Below, one piece after another: positions 14,201 to 28,400 of a stretch of DNA of 64,000 nucleotides; within the stretch, counting starts at the first letter, position 1; every line of letters begins with the position of its first letter. The notes beneath the pieces were generated by a model. It saw only the letters and a list, made by a program, of their open reading frames with translations. It was not told the origin of the DNA and made no database searches. A program made the position numbers and the translations under genes. This DNA comes from Paragorgia papillata (lineage: Eukaryota; Cnidaria; Anthozoa; Scleralcyonacea; Coralliidae): assembly GCA_035771165.1 (NCBI GenBank), contig JAWNZC010000114.1, positions 485,001-549,000 on the forward strand. Direction: 5' to 3'.

Positions 14201-17200
14201 CTGGACTGGACTGGACTGGACTGGACTGCACTGGACTGGACTGGACTGGACTGGACTGGACTGGACTGGACTGGACTGGACAGGACATACGATTCTTTAG
14301 TTTAGTGAATAACATTTATGCCTTTTTTTAACAGTGAGGTTTTGTTGTAGATACGTTACAGTTTCATTGAGGCTAGTGATAAGTTTTCTATTGACTCAAC
14401 ATCTGGTGTGGTAGAGACTAGTCAGCGGTTGGACCGAGAGGATGTTAGTAGCTACGTAATGAAAGTTCGAGGAACGGACTCTGGAGATTCACCTTTGTCA
14501 ACAGATGCAAAGGTATTATAAATTAACTCAAGAATGAATATTGGATGGGTTATTTACCATTTGCTTTCTATTTGATTTGCCTTTGTTTTTACTTCTCTTC
14601 GTCTTTTCCTTTCTCCTTCTTTGTCTCGGTTTTTCCTTCCTTCCTTCCTTCCTTCCTTCCTTCCTTCCTTCCTTCCTTCCTTCCTTCCTTCCTTCCTTCC
14701 TTCCTTCCTTCCTTCCGTCCTGCCTTCCTTCCTTCCTTCCTTCCTTCCTTCCTTCCTTCCTTCCTTCCTGCCTTCCTTCCTTCCTTCCTGCCTTCCTTCC
14801 TTCCTTCCTTCCTTCCTGCCTTCCTTCCTTCCTTCCTTCCTTCCTTCCTGCCTGCCTTCTTTCCCTTCTTCTTCCCTTCACTCTTCAGTTTCCTTTTCTT
14901 TTTACACAGCGCATATAAAATGGAGAGACTACTGTATACTCACTTTATACTTTAACTTTACAGTTATTCATCAAGATTACTGATGTGAACGACAACCCTC
15001 CTGCGTTCACTGAGAGAGTCTACACTCGCAGAATCATGGAAGACTCCGCTGTGAATGCCGTAGTAGTCACAGTGAAGGCAGAAGATCAAGACGTCGGTTT
15101 GAACGGCCAAGTTGTGTACCGTATCTCGAAAGGGAACGACAAAGGTCTGTGTTGTGAGATGAATTCATATAATAGAATATGCGAATACTGCTGTCACAAA
15201 TCTATTTGCAAAACATGACGGGATATTAGAGTGATCTGATGATATTTGATGGCACTCTGAGTGACGCACCATATACCGGGGTCTCTCTCCTCCGCAGAGG
15301 TTCTTTCGGAGATCGGATATTTCGGGGATCGTCGGAGATGCGTCGAAATCCAGCTGACGCCTCCGAGCATCTCCGACGACCCCCGAAACCTCTCATCTCC
15401 GATATTTAACTTCTGCGGAGGAGAGAGATACTGGGTGAGTAGGAGGGAACTCTACTCGACTGCGACGTAGATTCGAACCCGCGTAAACCTTCGCTTTACT
15501 AGTCTGACCGTCTACCGACTGGTCTTCACATGGGACTCATGTCCTGTTGATCATTCCTTCAATTATGTTCAAGTATTGCACTCTTTATTTACTGAATATT
15601 TGCATTCTTGCATGGTTGTAAAGTTATCTCATTCCTGTCCGAGGGCTTCCCCAGAGATGAATAAAATCGTCTGGTGTTAGCCAGAATAAAATACTAAAGA
15701 CCAATTTGGACAGGAAAGAGTTAATAAATATAAAAATATATAAACATAATATTATTATTCTCTACTCCTGAATTCCCTGTCTCACAATAATTATTGCAAC
15801 AATATAAGACGTACCATCATTCCACGACCTGCTCCCAACTTGACCATGTAGCTCAGTCGCTAGAGTGTCGGACTATAGTAAACCGGAGGTCGCAGATTCG
15901 AATCCAGGCCAGCCGCGGTTGAGTAAAGTTTTTCTCTACTTACTCCATAACTCGATGGAGCACGGCAAAAAAGCGCGGGAAAAAATTTCAAAACAAAAGT
16001 GAGTTTTAAATTGATAAAACTGGGTCTGGGTAACCGAGTTTAAACTGTCCTTTTGGTTGGATTTTAGTGAACAAAAAAGACTTGTCTACGAAAGTAGAAA
16101 AACTCAACAACCAAAACGATTCGCCGGCTTGTGAAAGGATTTGATGCTATGTTATAAAAGAAATGGCTCATCGTTTAGTGTGCTCCATCGAGTTATGGAT
16201 GCACTTGGGAAATTGGGAGAGCACTCAAAAATCTTACGATTTTTTCGTGCTCTCACAATTTCCCGCGTGCATCCATAACTCGATTTCTTAAATGGTTCGT
16301 CTCTCGCAGTAACACCTAATACACCACTTTCATAATGGTTTGAATATTCTTTTATGTGCATCTTAATAAGCCTTTCTAGCCTCGTTTGTGTGTCTGCAAT
16401 TCAAAAGAATCTTTGCTTCATAACAACGAGGCCAGAAAGGTTTATTTAGATGCACATAAAAGAATATTTAAAGTGAAGGCCTTTATGAAAGTGGTCTATA
16501 TCATTATTCTCCATTTGAGTTCGCTATCTCACAATAATTATTCCAACAACGCTTTTAAAGTGCCAATGCAGCGAAATTTCACCCCAGTTTTTTATGATTG
16601 CATTTGAAAGAAACTTAAAATGACAACGTAACATCTTTCGTAGAATTTCGTTTCCTTCCTTCATTCTTGAGATATTCAGGTTTGTTTGATATGCAAATGT
16701 CATACTTATGACATCACACTGCATAATGACTTTTTAGAAAAGTATGATTTTCTTTGAGAGTGCTTTTCGAAAGTACTTAATAAAAATTTGCACTTGCATG
16801 TATGTAGCTATGACTGGTCGCTAAACGTGTGTAGCTGGGTGTAAAATATTTGGACCATCCTCAAATTGATGCTATTTCAAGAAGTCATTATGCAGTGTGA
16901 TGTCACAAGTATGACATTTGCATATCAAACAAACCTGAATATCTCAAGAATGAAGCAAGGAAACGAAATTCTACAAAAGATGTTACTTTGTCATTTTAAG
17001 TGTTCTTTCAAATGCAATCATAAATGGGGTGAAATTTCGCTGCATTGGCACTTAGATAAAGCATGAGCAGCTATCTGTATCTGATTTACAAGGCGAGCTG
17101 CAAGCGAGCTGTAGTAGTAAATCAGATACAGATCGGCTGCGAATGCTTTATCGTATGTGTAAATAGCCATGTGTTCAAACTATTTTTCAAGTTGGAGTGA

Positions 17201-19945
17201 TTTTAGCTAAGTAAATTGAGGAGAAAGTTTATGTAAATCAGGACGAATCTGTATGCGATTACAGATATTGATTAAATATTCATTTCTTTTGAATTTTCCT
17301 TATGAATTATTAATTAATTTGATAAGTGATAGTTAAAATATGAGATATGTAAATGCCCATAAAGATCGGCCGCGAATATTTTAACTTACTTATCAAATTC
17401 TAATTGTAAATGATGAACACTTTGTTTAAGAGTCGTAGGAAAGGTTAGATAAGATCATTTACAGTCAGAAAAAGCTCAATTTGAGGCACTAGTGCCTATT
17501 AACTTTGATAAAACCTTGATGTTTTATTAATCAATGTTTTATCCGTAGTTGTGAAATTCATGAATAATTAATGAGGTTAAGAAGCAATCAAAACGTAGCA
17601 TTCAAGTCACATGTATACGAAGTTATGAATACTAATTAGCTTCATTCTATTGTTTCATTTCACAAGTACGATAAAGCATTCGCGTCCGATCTGTATGGGG
17701 ATTTACTTCGGCTCGCCTTGTAAATCCCCATACAGATCGGCCGCTCATGCTTTATCTATTACTTAAAGATGCTGATTAAACATTCATTTCTTTTGTGATT
17801 CATTTCTGTAAGGGTGATCCTTGCGATCGGGTTATTCCACCTTGATCTAAACTGGTCCTCAATATTCCTATTGGTTTCGAGGTGTTGGTTGTGTCAATGT
17901 GTCGTTGAGTTTGTTGGCTATCTTTATGTGTAGGTCTTTTTCGACTGGATAATCTCACTGGAATTATCAGTGTCGCCAAGTCTCTGGATCGAGAGGTTAA
18001 TCAGACCATGTCGTTTACCGTCGTCGGTCAAGATCAATCAGCACCGTTTTACCGTGACGAGGCAGAGGTTGTTGTCATGGTGACGGATGTTAATGATAAT
18101 GCTCCGGTTATTGAGCCCAGGGAAATGAGGGTTGTGATTAACGAGGTAAGCTTCGTGATGTAACGTTATTGTCATGGTTACAATAATATTAATAAACATT
18201 TATTGGATAGGGGGGGGGGGTTTATATCAAGAATTGTTAAAGTGATTCTCTGATGAAAATATTGTCGGTAATGTTTCTGCACAATCCTAAAGATATTATG
18301 GTGCTTGATAATTGTGCAATGTTTCGTTTCGAAATTTCCCAAAACAGAGTTTTGAATTAAATTCACGCCATTAAATTGGCCGTGCTTGAGAAGAATGAGT
18401 CGAGGAAGATTATGACGTCATGGACTCAATAAAAACAAAAGAACATTGTTGTTGTCAACAAAAGGATCATTGTTGTTATTGAGTCTATGACGCCACTCGG
18501 CCACTTTAATGGCGGCGCTCCAAAGTACAAACTTTACACGTAAAATACCACCTTTAAAATAAGACAGGGCCGGGGAGGGGTTATTTTCGGACCGCAAAAT
18601 ACAGTTGAGAATACGCATGGCGGGAAAACTTGGCGAGTCTAGGCAAGACACACAAATCTGACCTTGATTAATAATTTAAAGTTTTGTTTATTTTAGGACG
18701 TAGCAGTTGGAACGTTTATAGTGGACGTGAATGCAACTGATAAAGATTCCTCCAGTAACGCACAGTTAGAGTATTTTCTAGTTCACGGCTCCTCTGGTCA
18801 TTTCAAGATTGATCCTAAGAATGGAATTGTTACCACTGCGACTGAACTGGACTTTGAAACAATTACTCATTATAAGGTGGGTTCAGTTTTAGCAAATGTA
18901 TTTTTATGTACAGTTACACTTAACTTAAAGCTTTAAACACTTAGTCGGCATTAACGGTGAGTTCAGTTATATTTTCACGTACAGTTACGTGTCTAACTTA
19001 AATTCTCAAATTCATGAACCGAAAACCAAGGAAATCAGTACCGAGACGGAGGTTTTGATATTGGAGGAAGAAATTACATAAATTAAGCCAACTTTCGCCT
19101 CGATTTTCTCTTAAAATACTGATTTGTTTGAGGAGCTATGTCATACACTCCGAAGAGTGTTTCATCAGAGTGTTTGCCTTCCGCAACTCGATAGAAAGGC
19201 TTTTCCATAGCACCGCACCACTATAAGCAAAGCTTTTTTTTAGGTAGTCAGTACGGGGCTTAGGAATAGCTTAGGTTCAGAGTTGTTCCGATTGTATTGA
19301 CAGCTCACGTCAGCTTGTGCAGCAAAAATTCGGACTTAATTCTTCAACAAAGTATTTTTTGTTGGTTTTCTTAGGTGTTGGTGATGGTTCGTGATACAGG
19401 TGTGAGGGGGCACATGGATTTTGGCTCTATTGATGTCACATTACTCGATGTCAATGACAATGGTCCCGAATTTCTGGTAAGAAGCTTTTAATTAAAGCCT
19501 AAAATTTAAAAGGGACGATTAGACCCTGGAGGTGTCGTTATCATCATCATCATCATCATCATCATCAGTATCATTATCATCATCATATAATCATTATTAG
19601 TATGATCATCGTCATGTTTATTATTATGTTCATCATCATCTTCGTTGACTTCATCATCATCATCACCACCATCATCATCATCACCATCATCATCGTCATC
19701 ATCACCATCACCATCATCATCATTATCATCATCATCATCACCACCACCATCATCATCATCGCCATCATCACCATCATCACCATCATCATCATCATCATCA
19801 CCATCATCATCATCGTCATCATCACCATCACCATCACCACCACCACCATCATCATCGTCATCATCACCATCACCACCACCACCATCATTATCATTATCAT
19901 CATCATCATCATCCTCATCATCGTCATCATCACCATCACCACCAC

Positions 19946-19980
<35 letters not shown>

Positions 19981-20080
19981 CCATCATCGTCATCATCACC
20001 ATCACCATCACCACCACCATCATCATCATCATCACCATCATCATCATCACCATCATCACCATCACCACCATCACCACCAC

Positions 20081-20111
<31 letters not shown>

Positions 20112-20119
20112 GCCACCAT

Positions 20120-20162
<43 letters not shown>

Positions 20163-23100
20163 TTCATCATTATCGTCATCATTCACCATTATTATTAGAT
20201 GTTATTTTCTTATGTTCCTTCTTCTTTAGCCAATCGATATTCTTCAAGTGGATGAGAATCAGCCAAGTGGCACTGAAGTTGGTGTTGTGCAAGCAAAGGA
20301 TGTTGACACAGGAAGCAATACAGACATTTCATTTGCAATTACAGGTGAGTGTCACTGTCTGAGAGCTGTTAGCCGTACTGTCCATCAAACAAGCTAATAC
20401 GATATTTTTCAAATTCAGCTGGAGATCCCGAAAATAATTTTGCGATTGGAGCTTTGTCTGGAGTGATATCGACAACAAAGATTTTGGTGAGTATCTGTAA
20501 TGGAGGATGGACGAGAAAAACAATCGTGGAGTGAAAATGGGAGATAGTGGAGTGGAGTGAAAGGGACTGAGTAGAAGTGAGTGGAGTAGAGGGAAATAGA
20601 GTGGAAGAAAGTTAAGGAGAAGTGACGTGGAAGTGGTTTGGAGTGGAGCTTCAGAGAAAATGGAAGGGAGTGAAGTGGAGGGAGATTGGGTGATAAGGTA
20701 GTGTGCGAGCTAGAGAAGTGCGGGGGTCGAGGGGAGTGGTACAGAATAAAATGGAAGGGAGTAAAGTGGGACGATGTGAGGTGAAATGTAGTGAAGTGAG
20801 GGGGAGTGAGTAGAAGGCAGTGGAGTGGGGGTAAGGTAAGACGAGATGAAATGACATTAAATGAAGTGAAATTCGTAGAAATGATGAAGTGGAGTGAAGT
20901 GCAATGCAGGTGAGTCGAATGAACTTAGAGTGAAAGAGAGTAGAAGGGAGCTAGTGGAGTGGAGTAGAGTGGAGTGGAGTGGAGTGGAGTGGAGTGGAGT
21001 GGAGTGGAGTGGAGTGGAGTGGAGTGGAGTGGAGTGGAGTGGAGTGGAGTGGAGTGGAGTGGAGTGGAGTGGAGTGGAGTGGAGTGGAGTGGAGTGGAGT
21101 GGAGTGGAGTGGAGTGGAATGAAGGAGAGTGGAAGTGAATGAGCAGAATAGAGTGGAATAAGTGGAGTGCAAAAGACTGAAAGAGAGTGGAGAGGAGTTA
21201 AGTGAAGTGAAACATCTAACCTTAATCGTCTTTTTAGGACCGTGAGGCAACACCATTCTATGATCTCCAGATAACGGCCAGCAATCTACTTGCCACCCCA
21301 GTTCTCTCTACCAGCGTAACAGTTCGGGTCGATGTTCAAGATATGAATGACAACGCACCAAAATTCAATGCGAGCTTTTACCACGGTGCAGTACCTGAAA
21401 ATGCCAGTACAGGAGAAATCATAGCTCGGGTGTTTGCTTTAGATCCAGACCAAGTAAGCGTTTGAAATGCTATAGGAAAGATTCCGGCTAGTTGACACAA
21501 GGCAATGTGTGTGTTTAGTTGACACAAGGCAATGTGTGTGTTTAGTTGACACAAGGCAATGCATGTGTTTAGTTGACACAAGGCAATGTGTGTTTGTTAC
21601 TCGTACCATGTATATTATTTTCTACTCGGTTGATGTCTATATCTACATGGTGTAGTTGTACCGATGGTTGTAATACAATACAATGCAATACAATACAATG
21701 CAATGCAATGCAATGCAATGCAATGCAATGCAAATTCAATGTAAATCCCCATACAGATCGGCCGCGAATGCTTTATCTATCACATACAATACAATACGAT
21801 GCGATGCGATGCGATGCGACACGACACGATACAATACATTTCATTTTGACACAATTGGATTTAAAGCCTGTTGCTTGTGGTCTCGTGTGTTTAAGTGTAA
21901 ATACTCAATTTAATCAACAACGCTGGTTATCAGACCACTGAAAATACAAGTCACGACTTTTTATGTTCCCTCCTTTTCTTCTGTTTTCCTTCCCTTTTCC
22001 CCTCTTTTTCTTTTTCTTCTTATTTATGTTTTTTCTCTTCCTCTCTTTTCTGTTTTTCCTTCTTTCTCTGTTTCTATTTTTTCTCACTTTCTTTTCCTCT
22101 CTTTTTTGTTCGCTTTCGTTCGTTCTTTCTCTTCTTTTATTTTTTTCTTCGCCCTTTTTCCGCTCTTCCTCTCGAATTTCCACACTTTTCCACTGACTCT
22201 CGCACTTCTTGATCTCACACTTCTTCCCATTTTAGTCCTTGTACTTCATTTTTTTCTTGTCTTATCTCTTTTTACTCTCCCTTTCCCCCTTTTTCTACTT
22301 TATTCACCTCTCACCAATCTTTATCTTTATTTTTAGGGGAAAGCTGGCACGGTAAGCTACAGAATTCTTGACGGTTTACATTCCAGTTTAGTTACCATTA
22401 ACAACCAGACTGGAACATTAACACTTCGTCAATCGTTGATTGAAAAAGAATACAGAAACTTTACAATCACGGTAGAGGCAAAAGACCACGGAAATCCATC
22501 TTTATCTACCAATGTCGCCGTAATTATTACAGTTCAAGACATCAACGATAACTCTCCGAAATTTGGTAAAGATCTCTACAGGTATATAAAGCATACTATA
22601 ATAGTAACTTTTCCTTATGCTTCCTTAATATGTAGTCCTATTATTGATTATATTGATACAATAAAAGTGAACTGTGAGAAAAGGGAGCATATATATGACT
22701 ATGAATTTACAACCTTAGCTCTCCATCTGAGTCTCAGTGGCTCAATGGTTAGAGCGTCTAACCGGTCATTTAGGTTGAGTCTTTCTTTCATTTCTTTGTA
22801 ACTTCATTTAATCTTCCATTTAGTGCTAACGTCAGTGAGGTAGCCGTGGTTGGTGATCGTGTAGTGCAGATGATTGCTTCAGACGAGGACACAGCCAGTA
22901 GCGGAGGAACAAGTTATGAACTGGTTTACGGAAATGAACTTGGTAACTATAAACATTAAGGTTACAATAGATGATAAAGACATATTTTTAGGACAGTGCT
23001 CCTCGACCCGGGTCCATGCATTTGTACCCCCGCAGTGAACTCAGGGAAGATATTTTACAAATCTTCTCAGGTTGCCCCAAATATCCTAAATATGTAAAAT

Positions 23101-25395
23101 TCCCAACCATGATATAGATACTTTAATAACATTAGGTCACTTCAGAATATCTGCTCAAACTGGTTGGGTGTACGTCAATGAGTCGCTGGACCGTGAGATC
23201 AACTCTCAGTATCGTCTTGGCGTTCGTGCTTCAAACAACGTAGGAAAAAGACGACGACGAAAAAGAAACAGTAAGTTGAAACTTCCTTTCACTTTGACCA
23301 GGCCACGGATTTTCAGGGCTGGGGGCGTATCCACTTTGACCAAGTCACGCATCTCGCTCTAGGACTGTTCCCCTAACACCAATTATTGAAACGAGTGTAA
23401 ACTATGTGTTTGCACTGAAATTCGAGAAGCGGTTACTGCTTGTTTTCAAAAGCGTTTCAAACGTCTTTGTGATGTTAGCTTGTTTGTTTTTAGCTCCTTT
23501 CTCTGATACTACTGAACTTGAAATTGTCATTGACGATGCTAATGATAACATTCCTGCATTTGAGCCGCTGTTTTACGTTGGAGGTAAGTGGATGTACCTG
23601 AGTGAGGAAGGAGGATTGTTTAGTGCGTTGGAAAGGAAGGAAGGAGGTAGGTAGGTAAGTAAGTAGGTAGGTATATAGGTAGGTAGGTATGTAGGTAGGT
23701 AGGTAGGTAGGTAGGTAGGTAGGTAGGTAGGTAGGTAGGTAGGTAGGTAGGTAGGTAGGTAGGTAGGTAGGTAGGTAAGTAGGTAGGTAGCTAGGTATGT
23801 ATGTAGGTAGGTAGGTAGGTAGGTAGGTAGGTAGGTATGTAGGTAGGTAGGTAGGTAGGTAGGTAGGTAGGTAGGTAGGTAGGTAGGTAGGTAGGTAGGT
23901 AGGTAGGTAGGTGGAAAGGAAGAGGAGGGGAGAAGAGAAGGAAATGGGAAGACAAGGAAAGAAGGAAGCAAGTGAGGGATGGATGGATGATAGTTGGACT
24001 GCTGCTGGTTGAATTTATTAGTGAAAGAAAATCACGTAATTTTGTTTTCAAGTTACTCTGAAGTCATCTATTTCGATAACATACTATTTTCTTGCATTGT
24101 TTTCAGGTGTTATGCCTGGTGCTGATGTTGGTACACTGATCGTTAAAGTAACTGTAAGTAATCGTATGTTTTTTCGCTACTGCACTACGTAACATCTCAT
24201 AGACCAAAGAGCAAGCTATTAATTGTAGCGGAGGTATGCAATCTCTGAGTGCTTTTTTGTATTGTAATATTTTAGGCAACTGATGCAGACACTGGATTGA
24301 ACAGTCAACTTGCGTTTAACATTTCTTCTGGTGATCAAGATAATCGTTTTTACATCACAGATAATGTTGGGTCAATTCTAGCAACAGACGTCGCCGTTGG
24401 CACTCCGGGTTCATTGTATACTTTGAAGGTCGTGGCAATAGATAACTTGGGCAAAGGATCTGCTTCTCTACAACAAGCGATTGCCAAGGTATGACGTCTT
24501 AAGGCCTGGCCAAACGCTTTCAACATTTCATGCAACATCATTCAACATTGTTGAATTCAACCGTGATTCAACATGTTGAAAGCGTTTGGCCACCCTGTTG
24601 AATGATGTTGAACGTTGCTGAACGTTGTTGAATGATGTTGAACGAAATTTGAACATGTTCAAATTTTCGTTCAACATGCGTTCAACAATGTTGAACGATG
24701 TTGCATGAAATGTTGAAAGCGTTTGGCAGGCCTTTAAGGTCGGAGCAATACACGTGTTGAAACACACAAGTTGTTCCAAATTGTAAATAAAAGCGAACAG
24801 TGTTGAGTTGCCAACTGCGAACAATGTTGTGCTGTCCATTGTCACCTTTTACTCTGATGAAGGACTCCGTTCGTTGTTATCAAAACTATTCTCAGCAGTT
24901 TACCACTTTTTCACTTTGCTCTATCTAAAACACTACGCAGCACTCTACTTTTATACACTATGAACAGTGTTGTGCTGACATGTGAACAAAAAATGTTGTG
25001 TTGCCAACTGTGAACTAACTATGTTGCGCTGTCAACTGAGTATAATAGCTCGAGAGACATTTTTTGGTCGGATTCTTAAAATATTTTGTTGTTTTTTTGT
25101 TTCTTGTTTTAGATCTACGTTATCTTACCCAGTCAACAAGTCATCATTCTTTCGCATATTGATCCTTCCATGGTAAAAAATAATACAGATGAGTTTATCA
25201 GGTGGGTTACCGTTACATCAAAAGAATTACGATTGCCACCTACGTATTTTGTGAGTTCTTATTGAGTAATTTTCGCTCTTGTTGCCTATTATGGCAACGC
25301 TCAGTCATGATTTAATAACCGTGCTTTAATTCCAATCAAGTACGGTTGCTGAATTTTGTCGGACAGAGGTCTTGACAGAAGTCCAGACAGAACTC

Positions 25396-25426
<31 letters not shown>

Positions 25427-28400
25427 GACGGACAGGACGGACAGGACGGACAGGACGGACAGGACGGACGGACGGACACTCAAATGCAATATTTTATGAT
25501 ACTGACTCGTTTAATATTTTTGTTTTTTCTTCTCAGGATGCTAAGTAACATTACAGATAGCCAGGCATACATTGATAAAATATACAAAGTTTATACTCGG
25601 GATGATCAAGGAAAGAAACAGGCTAGCACGGAAGTTCTTTTTCATGTTGTCAGGAATTTTACAATCTTACCAAACGACGAAATACTAAGGTTGTTCAGTT
25701 TAATTTTGCTATTATCAATTATCATTCATTCATTCATTCATTCATTCATTCATTCATTCGTTCGTTCGTTCGTTCGTTCGTTCGTTCGTTCGTTCGTTCG
25801 TTCGTTCGTTCATTTATTCATTCATCCTTTTATTCATCCATCCATTCAACCTTCTTTCTTTTTTCCATTCTTCCTTCTTTCCTTCTTTCCTTCCTTCCTT
25901 TTTTCTTTTCATCTTTCCATTCATCTATCCATTTATTATTTTATTTGTTCTTTTTTGTTTGTTTATCCGTTTGTTTGCTGGTTTCGGTTTATTTTTTCTT
26001 TATTTTTTTCCTCTTTTCATCCATTCTAATACAATGATATTGATATACAATCAACCTACTTTACGTTTATGATTTTTATCACGAATCTTTTTTAGAACTG
26101 TTGATCTTAACCGTTATTTACTAAACACTACATACGTCAAGTGGAAGATTGAAAAAGTGAGCAAGGTCACCGTGAAAGATGATGATGATGACGACGAACT
26201 AGCGGGTTGGAAGATTGCTTTAATAGTTCTTGGAGTTATTTTGGCTCTGATTATTCTCTTGCTCTGCTGTTTCTTCTTTTGTTGTCTACGGTATGATAAA
26301 ATTATGCAAAATTTTAATAACTATCTAGAGGGCAGTTAAGGCTTGGCCAAACGCTTTCAACATCGCATTCAACATCATTCAACATTGTTGAATAATGTTG
26401 AAAGCACGAGTGGCCAAATGAATTCAACATTGTTCAACATTCATGAATGTCAATTAATTGAACGCGGGCTACCACAAAAGCTGGAATCGACAATATCCCG
26501 CATGGCGCATGTCTCTGTTCAACAAAGTTGAATGAAATGTGGCCAAATGCGTTCAACACCTTTCAACATTTTGAGAACAATAGAAATGTTGAACGCGTGT
26601 TGAACGAAAATTTGAACATGTTCAAATTTCGTTCAACATCATTCAACACCATTCAACAACGTTCAACATCATTCAACAGGGGTGGCCAAACGCTTTCAAC
26701 ATGTTGAATTCAACAATGTTGTACGATGTTGAATGAAATGTTGAAAGCGTTTAGCCAGGCCTTTAGAGACTGCATATACCTCCGCCAGCGGGTTATTAGA
26801 GAGGGTCCTGAAGGGTAAAATGAGAACTGGGATTGGCTCATTTTTAGCGCTGGGAATTGGGATTTTCATGTTTTTTATCACTGGGAATGGGAAAGAAAAT
26901 TTTGAGGACGGGACTGGGATTTCAAGATATTTTGTTAATGGGAATGGGGTTTCGTAACAAAACACGCTGGGAAAATGGGATCTGCACCCCCCACCCCCCC
27001 CTAGAGCTAGAATTAATTTTGGTAGATGAATATTAAATGAATTTGTTAGTTACAATGAGTTTTATAAATAAATAATTCATTACAAATCTAACATTTTAAT
27101 GTTCTTTGTCTTTTAGATGGAAACGACGACTTAGTGAGGAGACGGTTGAAAGTCCTAACAGGACTTTTTTCACAAACTCGCCAGTGTACGTCTTGAAAAT
27201 GTAATTCAATAATTAATTATTTTACATACCTAGAACCAACGTCTCTTTTTTTCTCTTCTTTTCCTCCTTCCTCTTCTCTTTTCTTCTCTTCCCAGCTCAG
27301 TTCAGCTCAGTTCAGCTCAGTTCAGCTCAGTTCAGCTCAGTTCAGCTCAGTTCAGCTCAGTTCAGTTCAGTTCAGCTCAGCTCAGCTCAGCTCAGCTCAG
27401 CTCAGCTCAGCTCAGCTCAGCTCAGCTCAGCTCAGCTCAGTTCAGCTCAGTTCAGCTCAGTTCAGTTCAGTTCAGCTCAGCTCAGCTCAGCTCAGCTCAG
27501 CTCAGCTCAGCTCAGCTCAGCTCAGCTCAGCTCAGCTCAGCTCAGCTCAGCTCAGCTCAGCTCAGTTCAGCTCAGCTCAGCTCAGCTCAGCTCAGTTCAG
27601 TTCAGCTCAGCTCAGCTCAGCTCAGCTCAGCTCAGCTCAGCTCAGTTCAGCTCAGCTCACCTCAGCTCAGCTCAGCTCAGTTCAGTTCAGCTCAGCTCAG
27701 CTCAGCTCAGCTCAGCTCAGCTCAGCTCAGCTCAGCTCAGTTCAGCTCAGCTCACCTCAGCTCAGCTCAGCTCAGTTCAGTTCAGCTCAGCTCAGCTCAG
27801 CTCAGCTCAGCTCAGCTCAGCTCAGCTCAGCTCAGTTCAGCTCAGCTCACCTCAGCTCAGCTCAGCTCAGTTCAGTTCAGCTCAGCTCAGCTCAGCTCAG
27901 CTCAGTTCAGCTCAGCTCACCTCAGCTCTTGTCGTCCCCAGTAGCGTCGAGAAGGGGGGTAAGCGTGGTAATTACCCTGGGGGAAATAGGGGCCCGTAAC
28001 ATTTTATAACATTTTAGTCCAAGAAATTTACTATTAAATTTAGCATCAAAACAGTTAAACTACAGAAACTTCATCTGTTTTTGTCCTTTTAATATGTTTA
28101 TAAAGGCGGTATGAGTATGACCATTGTAAATATTTTAGCTTGACTGACGCTTCTGATGTAACAATACTCTTAGAATACTGGATATAATGATGATATTAAA
28201 ACATTGATTTCGGTGAGGGGCCCGGCTCCAACGTTTGACCCAGTGCCCATCACGGCTCTCGACGGCCCTGGTCGTCCCTTCTCATAGTTTCCCTTTCCTT
28301 TCTCCCATCTCTTCTTTTCCCTTCACTTTCCTTCCTTCCTTTTTCTTCCTTTTCTTTCCTCCCTTATCCCCTACCCTACCCTGCTCTTCCGATTGCAAAA

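Noticed and set aside
14528..14955. Overlapping LPSF-rich and KEGR-rich ORFs
   Set aside because: Pure (TTCC)n translation products in three frames of one intron.
23573..24051. Tyr-Leu-Pro-Thr repeat ORF on the minus strand
   Set aside because: Translation of the GGTA microsatellite between exons w33 and w34.
27117..27183. Alternative donor of exon w39 two bases earlier
   Set aside because: It would bring TGA into frame nine codons into exon w40, while the gtacgt donor keeps the tail open.
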